Source of the DNA: UBA1443 sp964445745
Lineage (GTDB): Bacteria > Omnitrophota > Omnitrophia > Omnitrophales > Aquincolibacteriaceae
Length of the DNA stretch: 40,449 bases
Reading direction: 5' to 3'
NCBI GenBank assembly: GCA_964445745.1
Contig: CAYULU010000015.1
Location: forward strand, 1 to 40,449
Positions 23,659-32,713 of this stretch are shown here, piece after piece. Below the pieces are notes generated by a model. The model saw only the letters and a program-made list of their open reading frames with translations. It was not told where the DNA came from and did not search any database. The translations under genes and the position numbers were made by a program. The first letter of the stretch is position 1. Every line of letters starts with the position of its first letter.

Positions 23659-26436
23659 TCACTTGGCCAGCAACTCCCCCAAAAACCTCCCCGTATGGGA
23701 GAGAGGGGATCCTGCAACCTCCTCCGGAGACCCGCAGACGACAATGCTCCCTCCCGCTTTTCCACCCTCCGGCCCCAGATCGATCAGGTAATCTGCCATT
23801 TTGATAACGTCAAGATTATGCTCGATCACCACGACCGTATTTCCCTGCTGGCGCAGGTCGAAAAGCGCCTTCAGAAGATTTTTGATATCTGAAAAATGCA
23901 AACCGGTCGTGGGTTCGTCCAGAAGATAAAGGGTCTTTCCCGTCGATTTCTTCATTAACTCCGAAGCAATCTTGACCCGCTGGGCCTCCCCTCCCGAAAG
24001 GGTCGTCGATGACTGCCCCAGTTTCACATAACCCAGTCCGATCGAATCAAGCACCTCAAGTTTTTCGCGAACGTAAGAAAACCTTGAAAAAAAATCCTTC
24101 GCCTCCAGGATTGAGAGGTCCAAGACTTCCGCGATGTTTTTCCCCTGATACCGGACCTCAAGGGTGGAAGCATTGTAACGTTTGCCCCGACAATCTTCAC
24201 AAACCACAAAAAGGTCCGGCATAAAACTCATCTCAAGCTTCTCGAAACCAACTCCCCGGCACTTTTCACAACGTCCCCCCTTCAGATTAAAGCTAAAACG
24301 CGACTGGGTGTAGCGCCGGAGTTTCGATATCTCAAGCGAGCTGAAAAGCCTCCTGATAAAACCAAAAATGTCAGTGTAGGTGGCGGGGTTCGATCTCGGC
24401 GTTCGCCCAATAGGCGACTGATCAATTTCAATGACCCTGTCAATCTGGCCAGCGCCCTGGATCGAATCAAATTTGCCAACCTTATACGCGGTTTTCCAAA
24501 GCCGGTTGTGAAGCTCCTTGTAAAGGATGTCGTGGACCAGCGTACTTTTCCCAGACCCCGAAACACCGGTCACGCAAGTAAACAGGCCCAATGGGAAGGT
24601 AACATCAATATTTTTAAGATTGTGCTCCCGACAGTTTTTAAGGATAAGCTTCGGGACGCGTTGGTGATCTTTACGCACTTCAGGCACATCAATCGAGAGT
24701 TGCCCATGAAGGTATTGGGCAGTCACCGACCGGGGACAATCCTTAAGCGCTTCGGCCACCCCCTCCGCCACAATCTCCCCTCCTTGGGTACCCGCTCCGG
24801 GGCCAAGATCAATCACGTGATCCGCTCGACGGATCGTTTCTTCATCATGTTCCACGACAAGCACTGTATTTTTCAGATCTCGCAACCGCTCGAGGGCATC
24901 CAGCAGTTTTTTATTATCTCTCGGATGAAGCCCGATACTGGGCTCATCCAGGACATAAAGCACCCCGGTCAGACCCAGTCCGATCTGCGCTGCCAACCGG
25001 ATACGTTGCAATTCACCTCCCGCAAGCGTCGCGACCGTGCGATCCAGCGTCAGGTAGCCAAGTCCGATATGAAGCAGAAACAAAAGCCTCTCACGAACTT
25101 CCCTGACAATCGGTGTTGCTATCAAAAGTTCGTTGCCTTGAAAACTCAATCCTTCAAAGAACGGTACGGCTTCTTCCACTGCCAGGGCGGTAACCTCTGA
25201 AATATTCTTCCCGCCGATCCTCACGCTGAGACTTTCCTTACGGAGACGATTGCCTCCGCACTCCTTACATGTTTCCTCCCTTAGAAATTTCCGGATCTTT
25301 GTCCGGATCATTTCAGAATCGGTTTCATGGAAAAGACGTTCCCACTCTTCCACCAGTCCGGAAATATCCCCATCCCCGAGCAAGAACACCTCTTTCGCTT
25401 CCTCCGGCCAATCCTCATATGCCGTGTCCCATTCAAAACTATATTTTTGAGAAAGATCATGCAGGAGATCTTCAAAAAAGTATTTATTGAATGCAAAAAA
25501 AACATCCTTGTTCAGGGCCTGGATAAGCGGTTTCGAAGGATCCGCAATCACGCCGCGGGTAAAAATTTGCGACAGGGTTCCGAGCCCCTTGCATTTCGGA
25601 CAAGCGCCATAAGGACTATTGAAGGAAAACATGTTAGGAGTCAGCTCCGGAAAACTCACCTGGCACTCCGCACAGCTCTTCGTGGCAGAAAAAAAGACAA
25701 GTCCCTTCGCCGCCAAAGTTTTGTCCAGGATTGCCACATGCCCCTGCGCGAGATCAAGCGCGCTTTGGAGGGAACTTTGGAACCTGCGGTTTTCTGTTCT
25801 CTCCTCAAGGGTCAGCTCATCGACCAGGATCTCAATATCATGGCGGACCATTTTCTTGAGCTTAAGCTCAGGCGTTAAAAACCGTTCACTCCCGTCAATC
25901 CGTGCACGGTCATAGCCCTTTTTCAGAACCGTCTGAAACAGTTTTTGGTATTCCCCCTTCCGGCCCCGAACGAGCGGCGCTAATATCTGGATCTCACGGC
26001 CGCCAAACCTCTCAAGAATGTCCCGGCCGATATCTTCTTTTGACTGGCTCAATAAAGGACGTTCACAGGAGGGACAATGCGCAAGACCGACTTTGGCAAA
26101 AAGAAGCCTCAAATAGTCATAAATCTCGGTGACGGTCGCCACCGTGGAACGGGGATTATGGGTTGTGGAACGTTGTTCAATGGCAATGGCGGGAGAAAGT
26201 CCCGAGATACGATCCACATCCGGCTTTTTCATTTTTTCAAGAAATTGCCGCGCATAGGAAGACAGGCTTTCAAGATAGCGCCGCTGACCTTCCGCATAAA
26301 TGGTATCAAAGGCCAACGAGGATTTCCCCGATCCTGAGAGGCCGGTAATCACTGTGAATTTGTTTCGTGGAATTTTGAGCGAGAGATTCTTGAGGTTATG
26401 TTCCCTCGCCCCCCGAACATCAATATATTCCTGCAT
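23659..26436 (-). CDS. uvrA: UvrABC excinuclease subunit A
   Basis: 925 residues from ATG 26436; a TTG three codons earlier is possible but has no better ribosome site. Two ABC ATPase halves are complete: first Walker A GLSGSGKSS (about residue 32), second GVSGSGKST (about 622), with LSGGE-type signatures (LAGGELQRIRLA and LSGGEAQRVKIA) and LYVLDEPSIGLH / LYLLDEPTTGLH Walker B segments. Zinc-binding cysteine pairs are present, including CEKCRGVG with CEDCRGKRY. UvrA dimers find bulky DNA lesions and load UvrB in nucleotide excision repair. It is the last gene of the dapL operon, 30 nt after nadX. Length and motifs are normal. Confidence 0.97.
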   Translation of the reverse strand: MQEYIDVRGAREHNLKNLSLKIPRNKFTVITGLSGSGKSSLAFDTIYAEGQRRYLESLSSYARQFLEKMKKPDVDRISGLSPAIAIEQRSTTHNPRSTVATVTEIYDYLRLLFAKVGLAHCPSCERPLLSQSKEDIGRDILERFGGREIQILAPLVRGRKGEYQKLFQTVLKKGYDRARIDGSERFLTPELKLKKMVRHDIEILVDELTLEERTENRRFQSSLQSALDLAQGHVAILDKTLAAKGLVFFSATKSCAECQVSFPELTPNMFSFNSPYGACPKCKGLGTLSQIFTRGVIADPSKPLIQALNKDVFFAFNKYFFEDLLHDLSQKYSFEWDTAYEDWPEEAKEVFLLGDGDISGLVEEWERLFHETDSEMIRTKIRKFLREETCKECGGNRLRKESLSVRIGGKNISEVTALAVEEAVPFFEGLSFQGNELLIATPIVREVRERLLFLLHIGLGYLTLDRTVATLAGGELQRIRLAAQIGLGLTGVLYVLDEPSIGLHPRDNKKLLDALERLRDLKNTVLVVEHDEETIRRADHVIDLGPGAGTQGGEIVAEGVAEALKDCPRSVTAQYLHGQLSIDVPEVRKDHQRVPKLILKNCREHNLKNIDVTFPLGLFTCVTGVSGSGKSTLVHDILYKELHNRLWKTAYKVGKFDSIQGAGQIDRVIEIDQSPIGRTPRSNPATYTDIFGFIRRLFSSLEISKLRRYTQSRFSFNLKGGRCEKCRGVGFEKLEMSFMPDLFVVCEDCRGKRYNASTLEVRYQGKNIAEVLDLSILEAKDFFSRFSYVREKLEVLDSIGLGYVKLGQSSTTLSGGEAQRVKIASELMKKSTGKTLYLLDEPTTGLHFSDIKNLLKALFDLRQQGNTVVVIEHNLDVIKMADYLIDLGPEGGKAGGSIVVCGSPEEVAGSPLSHTGRFLGELLAK

Positions 26437-26466
26437 ATCACACAAAATGCGGCAGGGCCTCGCGCG

Positions 26467-27294
26467 TCAGGTCCCGAGCCGCAGGGTCGTAAACGCCTTG
26501 CGAAGAGTGGCCGCGGCAGAAAGGATGGCCAAATAACTCGTTTTGGGATTGTCCGGTGCAGGATAATTTTGAGTTGTCGTACGAATACTTCCAAAATCTC
26601 CTTCAATATGCACTTCGTGGCGATTCGTCCCCGCCACCTGGGTCGCCCAAATCTCGACTTCCGTCCGTTGCGGGCCCAGTCCGGCCAAACTAAGAATCGC
26701 CGCGACGTTAATATTTTGAGGAAACGCACGGCTCGCGCGCACCGCAGTCCCTCGAAAAACCAGTTTCTTTTCCTCTCCGGAGCGGAAGACCGGAAACGGG
26801 TGGGTATTGAAATAGGGTGCGCCTCTCAGTGCCTGCGGCGGTTTTGTGGTGACTAATCTGACACGCCGTAATCCATTGGTTTGTGCGGCCAAAAGCGCAT
26901 CGACCCCGGCAATGGCTCCGGATGGACAGTAGAGGCGCCCCGAGGTTTTAGCAATGAGGGCCCGGAGCCGTTTAAAGGGGAACTTCAAGAGCCCGCCCAC
27001 ACTCATAATAAGAACGTATTTATCGTGGCGGAGCGCAAGCGATGCCACGGCCGAGGAAATACTCGGGTGGGCCGCCTCGATCACAAAATCGCACCGTTTG
27101 ACGATCTCGCGAATTGACACAAGCGGAAGCCGTCGATGGATCCGGCGATAAAGTTTTTCGGCCTGTTCCGGATCCTTGTCGGACACCGCGGTCAAAACAG
27201 CACGAAAGCTCAATTTTCTGTCTTTAATCAATACTTTTGCAAGGGCCGTCCCGATGGCGCCACAGCCGATAATTCCTACTTTAAATTTTCTCAT
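26467..27294 (-). CDS. nadX: L-aspartate dehydrogenase
   Basis: 275 residues, typical for the family (DUF108). GIIGCGAIGTALAKVL (residues 7-22) is the NAD(P)-binding Rossmann motif. CDFVIEAAHP and GRLYCPSGAIAGVDAL match the family, and TNRHEVHIEG carries the conserved catalytic-region His. The enzyme oxidises L-aspartate to iminoaspartate, the first step of de novo NAD synthesis, and can replace NadB. Its ATG overlaps the panD stop by 4 nt (ATGA), which implies translational coupling. No nadA or nadC is in the window, so the NAD role is inferred from the family. Confidence 0.9.
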   Translation of the reverse strand: MRKFKVGIIGCGAIGTALAKVLIKDRKLSFRAVLTAVSDKDPEQAEKLYRRIHRRLPLVSIREIVKRCDFVIEAAHPSISSAVASLALRHDKYVLIMSVGGLLKFPFKRLRALIAKTSGRLYCPSGAIAGVDALLAAQTNGLRRVRLVTTKPPQALRGAPYFNTHPFPVFRSGEEKKLVFRGTAVRASRAFPQNINVAAILSLAGLGPQRTEVEIWATQVAGTNRHEVHIEGDFGSIRTTTQNYPAPDNPKTSYLAILSAAATLRKAFTTLRLGT

Positions 27295-27647
27295 TTTTTT
27301 CTGATGACCCGATTCCCTTCGTCGACATAAACAACTTTAGGTTTGTGATTTTTAAGTTCCCGTCCGGCGTAAATTCCGAATGTCATGATAATAAGGATAT
27401 CGCCAACCTTGCCATGCTTCGCGGCGCCACCGTTCAGGCAAATTACACCCGAACCTGCGGGCGCAGAAATGGCGTAACTTTCAATCCGGGATCCGTTATT
27501 GAGATTTGCAATCAGAACTTTCTCATAAGGCAGGATTCCGGCGCCCTTCATCAACTGGCTATCGATCGTAATGCTTCCCTCATAATCAATACGTGCCTCA
27601 GTCACTCGCGCTCGATGTATTTTCCCACTCAATAATTGTTTTTTCAT
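27291..27647 (-). CDS. panD: Aspartate 1-decarboxylase
   Basis: 118 residues from ATG 27647, which has GGAG 5 nt upstream; a TTG seven codons earlier is unlikely. The self-cleavage site that generates the pyruvoyl cofactor is visible as YEGSITI, with Gly24-Ser25 at the canonical positions. Lys9 (SGKIHRA), AGSGVICLNGGAA and GDILIIM also match the family. The enzyme makes beta-alanine from L-aspartate for pantothenate. It follows panC and feeds it, and its stop overlaps the nadX start. Confidence 0.95.
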   Translation of the reverse strand: MKKQLLSGKIHRARVTEARIDYEGSITIDSQLMKGAGILPYEKVLIANLNNGSRIESYAISAPAGSGVICLNGGAAKHGKVGDILIIMTFGIYAGRELKNHKPKVVYVDEGNRVIRKK

Positions 27648-27725
27648 ATCATCTCCGTTAGAAATCAACTCACCCCGTCTCCCGCGGAGAAAGCCTCTCC
27701 ACGAGCCAATCTCCGATTCGTCCTG

Positions 27726-28586
27726 TTAAGAATCGTGAATTATAACATTATCAATCAACCTTGTCTTGCCGACAAAGCAGGCCGTAAGAGCCGCCAAATC
27801 CCCCCCATAGGAACGAACTGGCACAAGCCAATCGGCATCCGCTACCTCAAGATACTGAACCTTGTCCACATACCGTCTCAGATCGCAGAGTGCTTGTTTC
27901 TTCAGTTCGCGGATCGTTTTTTTTCGTTTTTTGAGTCCCCTTCGAAGATTAAAAAGCACCCGCGGAATCATCGCGGCGCGCGCTCTTTCCTCCGGAGTGA
28001 GAAAACGGTTTCGGGAACTCATGGCAAGCCCGTCCTTTTCCCTGACCGTCGACATAACACGAACCTTCACTTTGAGTGACAAATCTTCCACCATGCGGGT
28101 TAAAACCTTGGCCTGCTGATAGTCTTTTGCCCCAAGATAAAGGCGCGTGGGTTTTATCATCTCAAGAAACTTTGCCACCACGGTGACAACACCCTGAAAA
28201 TGTCCGGGACGAAATTTACCGCAAAGCCCTTTGGCGAGAACCGGCCATTTCGCGCCGGGGATTTTGAGCGGCTTCAACAATCCTTCCGGATACATTTCCT
28301 GCGCTGACGGATAGAAAAGATAGTCGGTTCCCCATCCTGACAACAACTGTTGATCACGACTTAAAACGCGCGGGTACCGGCTAAAATCTTCGTTCGGTCC
28401 AAACTGGGTGGGATTGACAAAAATGCTCACCACCGTCACGCGATTTTCCCGCTTGGCCGTACGCACCAGCGAAAGATGTCCTTCGTGCAAAGCGCCCATG
28501 GTCGGTACAAACCCAACGGTTTTTCCCTGCTGGCGGCAAATTTCAAGAATGTGACAAAGCTTTTTTGAACTTCGGATCATCTTCAC
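27726..28586 (-). CDS. panC: Pantothenate synthetase (pantoate--beta-alanine ligase)
   Basis: 286 residues. VPTMGALHEGHLSLVRTA (about 27-44) carries the HxGH nucleotide-binding motif of the family. SIFVNPTQFGPNEDFSRYPR, LYLGAKDYQQ, and the KMSKS-like region MSSRNRFLTPEER are all present. It joins pantoate to beta-alanine using ATP. Beta-alanine can come from PanD, encoded 78 bp downstream. panB and panE are not in the window. It lies 43 nt after folK. Confidence 0.96.
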   Translation of the reverse strand: MKMIRSSKKLCHILEICRQQGKTVGFVPTMGALHEGHLSLVRTAKRENRVTVVSIFVNPTQFGPNEDFSRYPRVLSRDQQLLSGWGTDYLFYPSAQEMYPEGLLKPLKIPGAKWPVLAKGLCGKFRPGHFQGVVTVVAKFLEMIKPTRLYLGAKDYQQAKVLTRMVEDLSLKVKVRVMSTVREKDGLAMSSRNRFLTPEERARAAMIPRVLFNLRRGLKKRKKTIRELKKQALCDLRRYVDKVQYLEVADADWLVPVRSYGGDLAALTACFVGKTRLIDNVIIHDS

Positions 28587-28629
28587 GGTATTACCTCGGA
28601 TCCATCAAACCCAGCGCTTAGAATGGTCT

Positions 28630-29094
28630 TCAACTCGCCCCCTCCACCTTCGAAAGCAAGTCTCTTATGGTTTGTCCCAACTCCGGATGGACCCATCCGG
28701 GAGCGAGATCACAAAAGGGTCTTAAAACAAAATATCTCTCATGCATCCTCGGATGAGGAACCACCAATCCATCTTCCCGAATGATTGCATCTCCATAGGA
28801 CAGGAGGTCGAGATCCAGCGGACGGGGTTCATTCCGGGTCTTCCGAACCCGCCCCGCTTTAGCCTCCAGCACCTGCAAAACCGCCAGCACTTCCCGCGGT
28901 CTCATGTGCGTTTCAAAACTCCAGACCGCATTGAGAAATTTTCCCCCGGATGCATCCACAGGATCGGTTTCATAAACCGGGGAGAATTGTAAATGCTCGA
29001 TGCCAGGGGTCGCCGTCAGCCTTTCAGCCGCCTCATCCAGCCTGGCCTTGCGGTCCCCCAGATTGGACCCAACACCGAGAAAAACAGGCGGCAT
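28630..29094 (-). CDS. folK: HPPK, 6-hydroxymethyl-7,8-dihydropterin pyrophosphokinase
   Basis: 154 residues from ATG 29094; a GTG three codons upstream (29103) would add MTI. FLGVGSNLGDR is the family's N-terminal signature, VYETDPVDASGGKFLNAV forms the pterin loop, and RTRNEPRPLDLDLLSYGD (here with KTRN) contains the Asp pair that binds magnesium. VPHPRMHERYFVLRPFCDLAP is the C-terminal signature. It transfers pyrophosphate from ATP to the pterin in folate synthesis. It lies 31 nt downstream of the aminotransferase gene. No folP or folB is nearby. Confidence 0.95.
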   Translation of the reverse strand: MPPVFLGVGSNLGDRKARLDEAAERLTATPGIEHLQFSPVYETDPVDASGGKFLNAVWSFETHMRPREVLAVLQVLEAKAGRVRKTRNEPRPLDLDLLSYGDAIIREDGLVVPHPRMHERYFVLRPFCDLAPGWVHPELGQTIRDLLSKVEGAS

Positions 29095-29125
29095 GATCGT
29101 CACACGGAAAGACGTGAACGCGGAG

Positions 29126-30313
29126 TCATGAATGAGAATGACTTTTTTTGATACGGGTCAACGCTTCCAAAAGACGGGATTCCGCGACCGTCAGAGAAAT
29201 TCTGAAATATCCCTCGCCATTCGGGCCAAATCCGTTCCCGGGCGTCACCACAATATTCATCTCTTCAAGAAACTTCAGGCAAAGCTCGGACGAAGTGTAC
29301 CCGGGAGGGACCGGAATCCAACAGTAGAAAGTCGCTCGGGGAAGCGCGGCCTTTAAACCAAGTTTGTTCATCCCCTGAATCAAAAGGTCCCGCCGTTCCT
29401 GATAAATTTTGAGGTTCCCCTCCAGGGCCAGGTCGCCGTCCTTCAGGGCCGTTATCGCGGCCATCTGGATCGCCTGAAAAATTCCGGAGTCCAGATTTGA
29501 TTTCACCTTTCCGAGCAAGGCGATCGCCTGGGGATGCCCCACCGCGAATCCCACACGCCAGCCCGTCATGTTATAAGTTTTGGAAAGCGAAAAAAACTCA
29601 ATCGCAACCTCTTTCGCACCGGGGATTTCAAGAATGCTGGGGGCCTTGTATCCGTCATACGTCATTTCCGAATAAGCCGCATCATGCGCTATCAGAATTT
29701 TATGCTTGTGAGCAAACTCCACCGCCTCCGAAAAAAAACTCTTGTCCGCGACCTGAGAGGTCGGATTGTTAGGATAATTCAGGAACATCAACCTCGCGTT
29801 CTTAAGCACATCCGCAGGGATCAAATGGAACTCCGGTAAGAAATGATTTTTCTCAAGAAGCGGCATGGCATAGGGAATTCCTTCCGCAAAAAGGGTCCCC
29901 GAACGGTACACGGGATAACCCGGATCCGGAATCAAGCACACCTGTCCTGGATTGATCACCGCAAGAGGAAGATGCCCAATCCCTTCCTTGGAACCGATCA
30001 ACGGTAATATTTCCTTATCCGGATCCAGTTTGACGTGAAACCTGCGTTCAAACCAGTCACGGATGGCCACGCGAAATTCCGGCATCCCCTGGTCCAGGGC
30101 GTAGCGATGGTTCCTCGGATTTTCAACCGCCTTTTGCATGGCGTGAATAATAAAATCCGGAGTTGGAATATCGGGATCTCCCACTCCAAGATCAATGACA
30201 TCTTTCCCCTTGGCAATTAATTCACGCTTTTTCTTGTCAATCTCCGCAAAGAGGTAGGGGGGCAGTTTCTGAAGCCGGCCTGTCGGCTCAATGGTAAGCG
30301 GTGTTTTAAGCAT
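29126..30313 (-). CDS. dapL: LL-diaminopimelate aminotransferase-like PLP enzyme
   Basis: 395 residues, fold type I aminotransferase. IDLGVGDPDIPTP, NYPNNPTSQVA, AHDAAYSEMTYDG and the PLP lysine in SLSKTYNMTGWRVG are clear. YFRISLTV near the C-terminus holds the substrate-carboxylate Arg. The pattern fits DapL, which makes LL-diaminopimelate directly from tetrahydrodipicolinate for lysine and peptidoglycan, and is typical of several Gram-negative candidate phyla. Related class I aminotransferases can look similar, so specificity is probable rather than certain. GAGG lies about 7 nt before the ATG, and an extended -10 promoter lies 70 bp upstream. It is the first gene of the operon. Confidence 0.85.
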   Translation of the reverse strand: MLKTPLTIEPTGRLQKLPPYLFAEIDKKKRELIAKGKDVIDLGVGDPDIPTPDFIIHAMQKAVENPRNHRYALDQGMPEFRVAIRDWFERRFHVKLDPDKEILPLIGSKEGIGHLPLAVINPGQVCLIPDPGYPVYRSGTLFAEGIPYAMPLLEKNHFLPEFHLIPADVLKNARLMFLNYPNNPTSQVADKSFFSEAVEFAHKHKILIAHDAAYSEMTYDGYKAPSILEIPGAKEVAIEFFSLSKTYNMTGWRVGFAVGHPQAIALLGKVKSNLDSGIFQAIQMAAITALKDGDLALEGNLKIYQERRDLLIQGMNKLGLKAALPRATFYCWIPVPPGYTSSELCLKFLEEMNIVVTPGNGFGPNGEGYFRISLTVAESRLLEALTRIKKSHSHS

Positions 30314-30383
30314 AAATTTCCTCTCTCGATTTCATGGATTCAAAGATTAAAGGCTCACACTCCAACGGCATTCACGGCGGGAA

Positions 30384-30412
30384 ATTATATCAGACTTTAT
30401 CCTTTTTGTGGG
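30384..30412 (-). promoter_or_regulatory. Extended -10 promoter of the dapL-folK-panC-panD-nadX-uvrA operon
   Basis: The minus strand has TGATATAAT (30384-30392), a perfect -10 with the TG extension, and a weak -35 CCCACA (30407-30412) at 17-bp spacing. The predicted leader is about 65 nt. The 175-bp gap between the dapL start and the neighbouring upstream gene holds nothing else recognisable. Confidence 0.6.
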
Positions 30413-30488
30413 ACTCGTAACCTGTTCCCTTAAACCCGTTCTCGTATACGACGAAACACACAAGAAGAGCTTAACACTCTTTGATCTG

Positions 30489-31280
30489 TCAGGACAATTT
30501 GGAGAGGTCGAATCGGAATTCGGGGTCGATGTCCTTTAACTCCATCGCCAGGGCCCGCGCCTGATCGCGCAATCCGGGGACTTTGCTGACAAGCCAGGAC
30601 TGATAAACCCCAAGGAACTGGTCCAGTAAATCATCCTTCCGGGTAAGCCGCTCATAGCGGTTCATCTGTGTAAAAAAATGATCAAAGGCTTGTTCCCTGA
30701 AACAATTAATAAACTGGAAATAATCCTCCTTGATTCGTAAAAGTATTTTCTGATACAGGTCATAGCGTCCTGATATCTTGTCCAGAACCTGTCCTACACC
30801 TGTTTTTTTCTGATAAATCCCCTTATGGCAACGAGCCGCATGATCATAGTACTCTACGGCCAGACGGCTAACCCCTTTTTCTGCTTTTTGACAGATCATC
30901 CGGTTGATCTCTCCCGGTTTTCCGGCAAAAAGGGTGTTTTGGACGAGCAGATTGTCGGCATTCACCTTGTAGATAAAATAACGAAGCATCGGATCATCGG
31001 CCTGGCGTATCCACTCAGACACTTCACCGGGGTCATTCGAAATAAAAGGATCGGCCATATCATGATACTCGGGGAGCGACATAGCGAAAAGCAGATGGGC
31101 CAGATAGATGTTGACGTCTTCATCAAAGAAACCACCGCTCGAAAGACCCGGCCCGCTATCCCTCGCCTTTAAAATGGATTCGAGTAAATAATAGATGGCC
31201 GATTCCCGTTCATCATTATTTAACTGAAAAAAAAGAAAGTTTTGCTCTGGATTTTTTTGTTCCGTTGATTTATTTTTCAT
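30489..31280 (-). CDS. Conserved-looking hypothetical protein, 263 aa
   Basis: Not recognised. The protein is acidic to neutral, soluble and mostly helical, with no signal peptide or membrane segment. The N-terminus is rich in Lys, Asn and Gln (about residues 1-20). Recurring aromatic helices (FFQLNNDERESAIYYLLESIL, LRYFIYKVNADNLLVQNTLF, YFQFINCFREQAFDHFF) suggest an all-alpha fold. Codon use looks like its neighbours. It has its own AT-rich promoter region (a TTGACA-17-TATGTT promoter 55 bp upstream), lies between the recO end and the dapL operon, and has 175 bp after it. Coding is well supported by length and composition; function is unknown. Confidence 0.75.
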   Translation of the reverse strand: MKNKSTEQKNPEQNFLFFQLNNDERESAIYYLLESILKARDSGPGLSSGGFFDEDVNIYLAHLLFAMSLPEYHDMADPFISNDPGEVSEWIRQADDPMLRYFIYKVNADNLLVQNTLFAGKPGEINRMICQKAEKGVSRLAVEYYDHAARCHKGIYQKKTGVGQVLDKISGRYDLYQKILLRIKEDYFQFINCFREQAFDHFFTQMNRYERLTRKDDLLDQFLGVYQSWLVSKVPGLRDQARALAMELKDIDPEFRFDLSKLS

Positions 31281-31334
31281 AACGATCTCTTTATAGCATG
31301 CTTATCTATTTTGATACATTTAAGAGCTAAAATA

Positions 31335-31363
31335 AACATAACATGGCAAATTTAACCTGTCAA
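31335..31363 (-). promoter_or_regulatory. Promoter of the 263-aa hypothetical gene
   Basis: The minus strand reads TTGACA (31358-31363), a 17-bp spacer, then TATGTT (31335-31340), in an AT-rich gap of 158 bp between the recO stop and this gene's start. The perfect -35 and ideal spacing support it. Confidence 0.55.
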
Positions 31364-31438
31364 ATTTGTAAAATTTTTATCATTGATCGTAAGTGCTTCA
31401 GAACAAACACGTTAGAGGTTTTATTATCGGAAGTTTAT

Positions 31439-32197
31439 TTATTTTGAAATAGCAGATCGAATGGAGTCGATAAACCGACGTGACCGAAGCACTTTGCCGG
31501 TTCTGTAATTGAGGAATTGAGTTATCAATCGGCAAACCTCGGCAAAGGCATGTGCTGAATGCGGCTGACGAAGGCCTTCTGTCATGTTCATTCGGCTCAG
31601 CGTCCTGAGCAGTTCCAGACCGGCAGGGCTGATTGCAGGAGCCCCCTGGTCCTTGGAGCGGCATCCGTCACAGAGGAGCGCTCCCTGCTTAACTGAAAAA
31701 TAGCCACGTTCAATCGGCTTTGCGTTACAGGAAACACAACTTTCTGTGTAGGGAATTAATCCCATTTCGCCAAAAAGCTTCACCGTGAAAACGGTTGTCA
31801 GTTTTTCCGGAGGAATAACGGGCAAATAATGAAAGGCCGTGAGGAGCAGTTCCAGAATGGCTGGATGCGGGTCCTGGATCTCTGTCAGTTCGTCGACCAG
31901 TTCACACAGGAAGCTTCCGTAGGCGATGGTTTCTAAATTGTTGCGAATTGAATGATAGCTTTCAAGAATAGCGGATTCGGTGATCAGATGCAGATCCGAG
32001 CGTTTTTTTTCATAAAAAATAATTTCCGCTCGCGTAAAAATTTCAAAGCCCGCCTGCCGGATCTCACCCTCCCGGTGCACCCCCTTGACCACTCCGCGGA
32101 TCTTGCCAGCTTCTCGGGTGAATAAGGTCACAATCAGTGAACTGGACCGAAAAGGCTGATTTTTAAGGACTACACCTTCAACCTTGTGAATGCTCAT
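31439..32197 (-). CDS. recO: DNA repair protein RecO
   Basis: 252 residues. The N-terminal OB fold begins KVEGVVLKNQPFRSSSLIVTLFTREAGKIRGVVKGV, characteristic of RecO. The C-terminal helical part includes a zinc-finger region, SCVSCNAKP and LLCDGCRSK, and the F-S-V-K-Q-G-A-L-L-C segment. RecO displaces SSB and loads RecA with RecR at gaps. It starts 6 nt after ybeY and ends the phoH-HD-ybeY-recO chain, a gene order found in many bacteria, though the usual dgkA, cdd and era genes are absent here. Confidence 0.95.
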   Translation of the reverse strand: MSIHKVEGVVLKNQPFRSSSLIVTLFTREAGKIRGVVKGVHREGEIRQAGFEIFTRAEIIFYEKKRSDLHLITESAILESYHSIRNNLETIAYGSFLCELVDELTEIQDPHPAILELLLTAFHYLPVIPPEKLTTVFTVKLFGEMGLIPYTESCVSCNAKPIERGYFSVKQGALLCDGCRSKDQGAPAISPAGLELLRTLSRMNMTEGLRQPHSAHAFAEVCRLITQFLNYRTGKVLRSRRFIDSIRSAISK

Positions 32198-32203
32198 GAA
32201 AAC

Positions 32204-32710
32204 TCAGGATCCGGACGATGGGGACAAAACCCGCTTTAAAATCTGCTTTTGCTTGAGATGCATCTGGTCTTTCGCCCGCCGGGTTTTATCTTCATGCCCA
32301 AGCAGATGGAGGATGCCATGACAAAGACAGTAATCCAGTTCTTCTTCAAACGAATGGCCGTATTCATCAGCCTGAGTTTCAATGGTGGGAATGCAAAGGA
32401 CGATGTCCCCGAGAAAATCAGTGCTACGTCCTGCGCTCTCTTTCCGGGTGCCTCGCGTTTTTCCGGTGATCTTCCCTTGGCCAAAGGCAAGCACATCGGT
32501 CGACCAAGCGTGCTTAAGGTACTTCCGATTGAGGACCCGCATTTTGGAGTCGGGGACAAGAAGAATGCTGACCAGCGCCTTTTTAAATCCGAGATCCCGT
32601 AAAATTCGAGCGGCAACTTTTTCCAGTTTTTTTTCGTTCACCCCGGGGTGAGGGCATTCGTTCAACACCTGGATTTCAAGGCCTTTTTCATTATCCCGGG
32701 AACGGGTCAT
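32204..32710 (-). CDS. ybeY: Endoribonuclease YbeY
   Basis: 168 residues. The metal site is visible as HGILHLLGHED (about residue 134 onward). The first two His are canonical, but the third ligand position, normally His in HGxLHLxGYDH, is Asp here. LNRKYLKHAWSTDVLAFG matches the family's L-N-x-x-x-x-x-x-x-T-D-V-L-S-F core, and LGDIVLCIPT follows. YbeY acts in 16S rRNA 3' maturation and ribosome quality control. It starts 3 nt after the HD gene's stop. Confidence 0.94.
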   Translation of the reverse strand: MTRSRDNEKGLEIQVLNECPHPGVNEKKLEKVAARILRDLGFKKALVSILLVPDSKMRVLNRKYLKHAWSTDVLAFGQGKITGKTRGTRKESAGRSTDFLGDIVLCIPTIETQADEYGHSFEEELDYCLCHGILHLLGHEDKTRRAKDQMHLKQKQILKRVLSPSSGS

Positions 32711-32713
32711 GAT

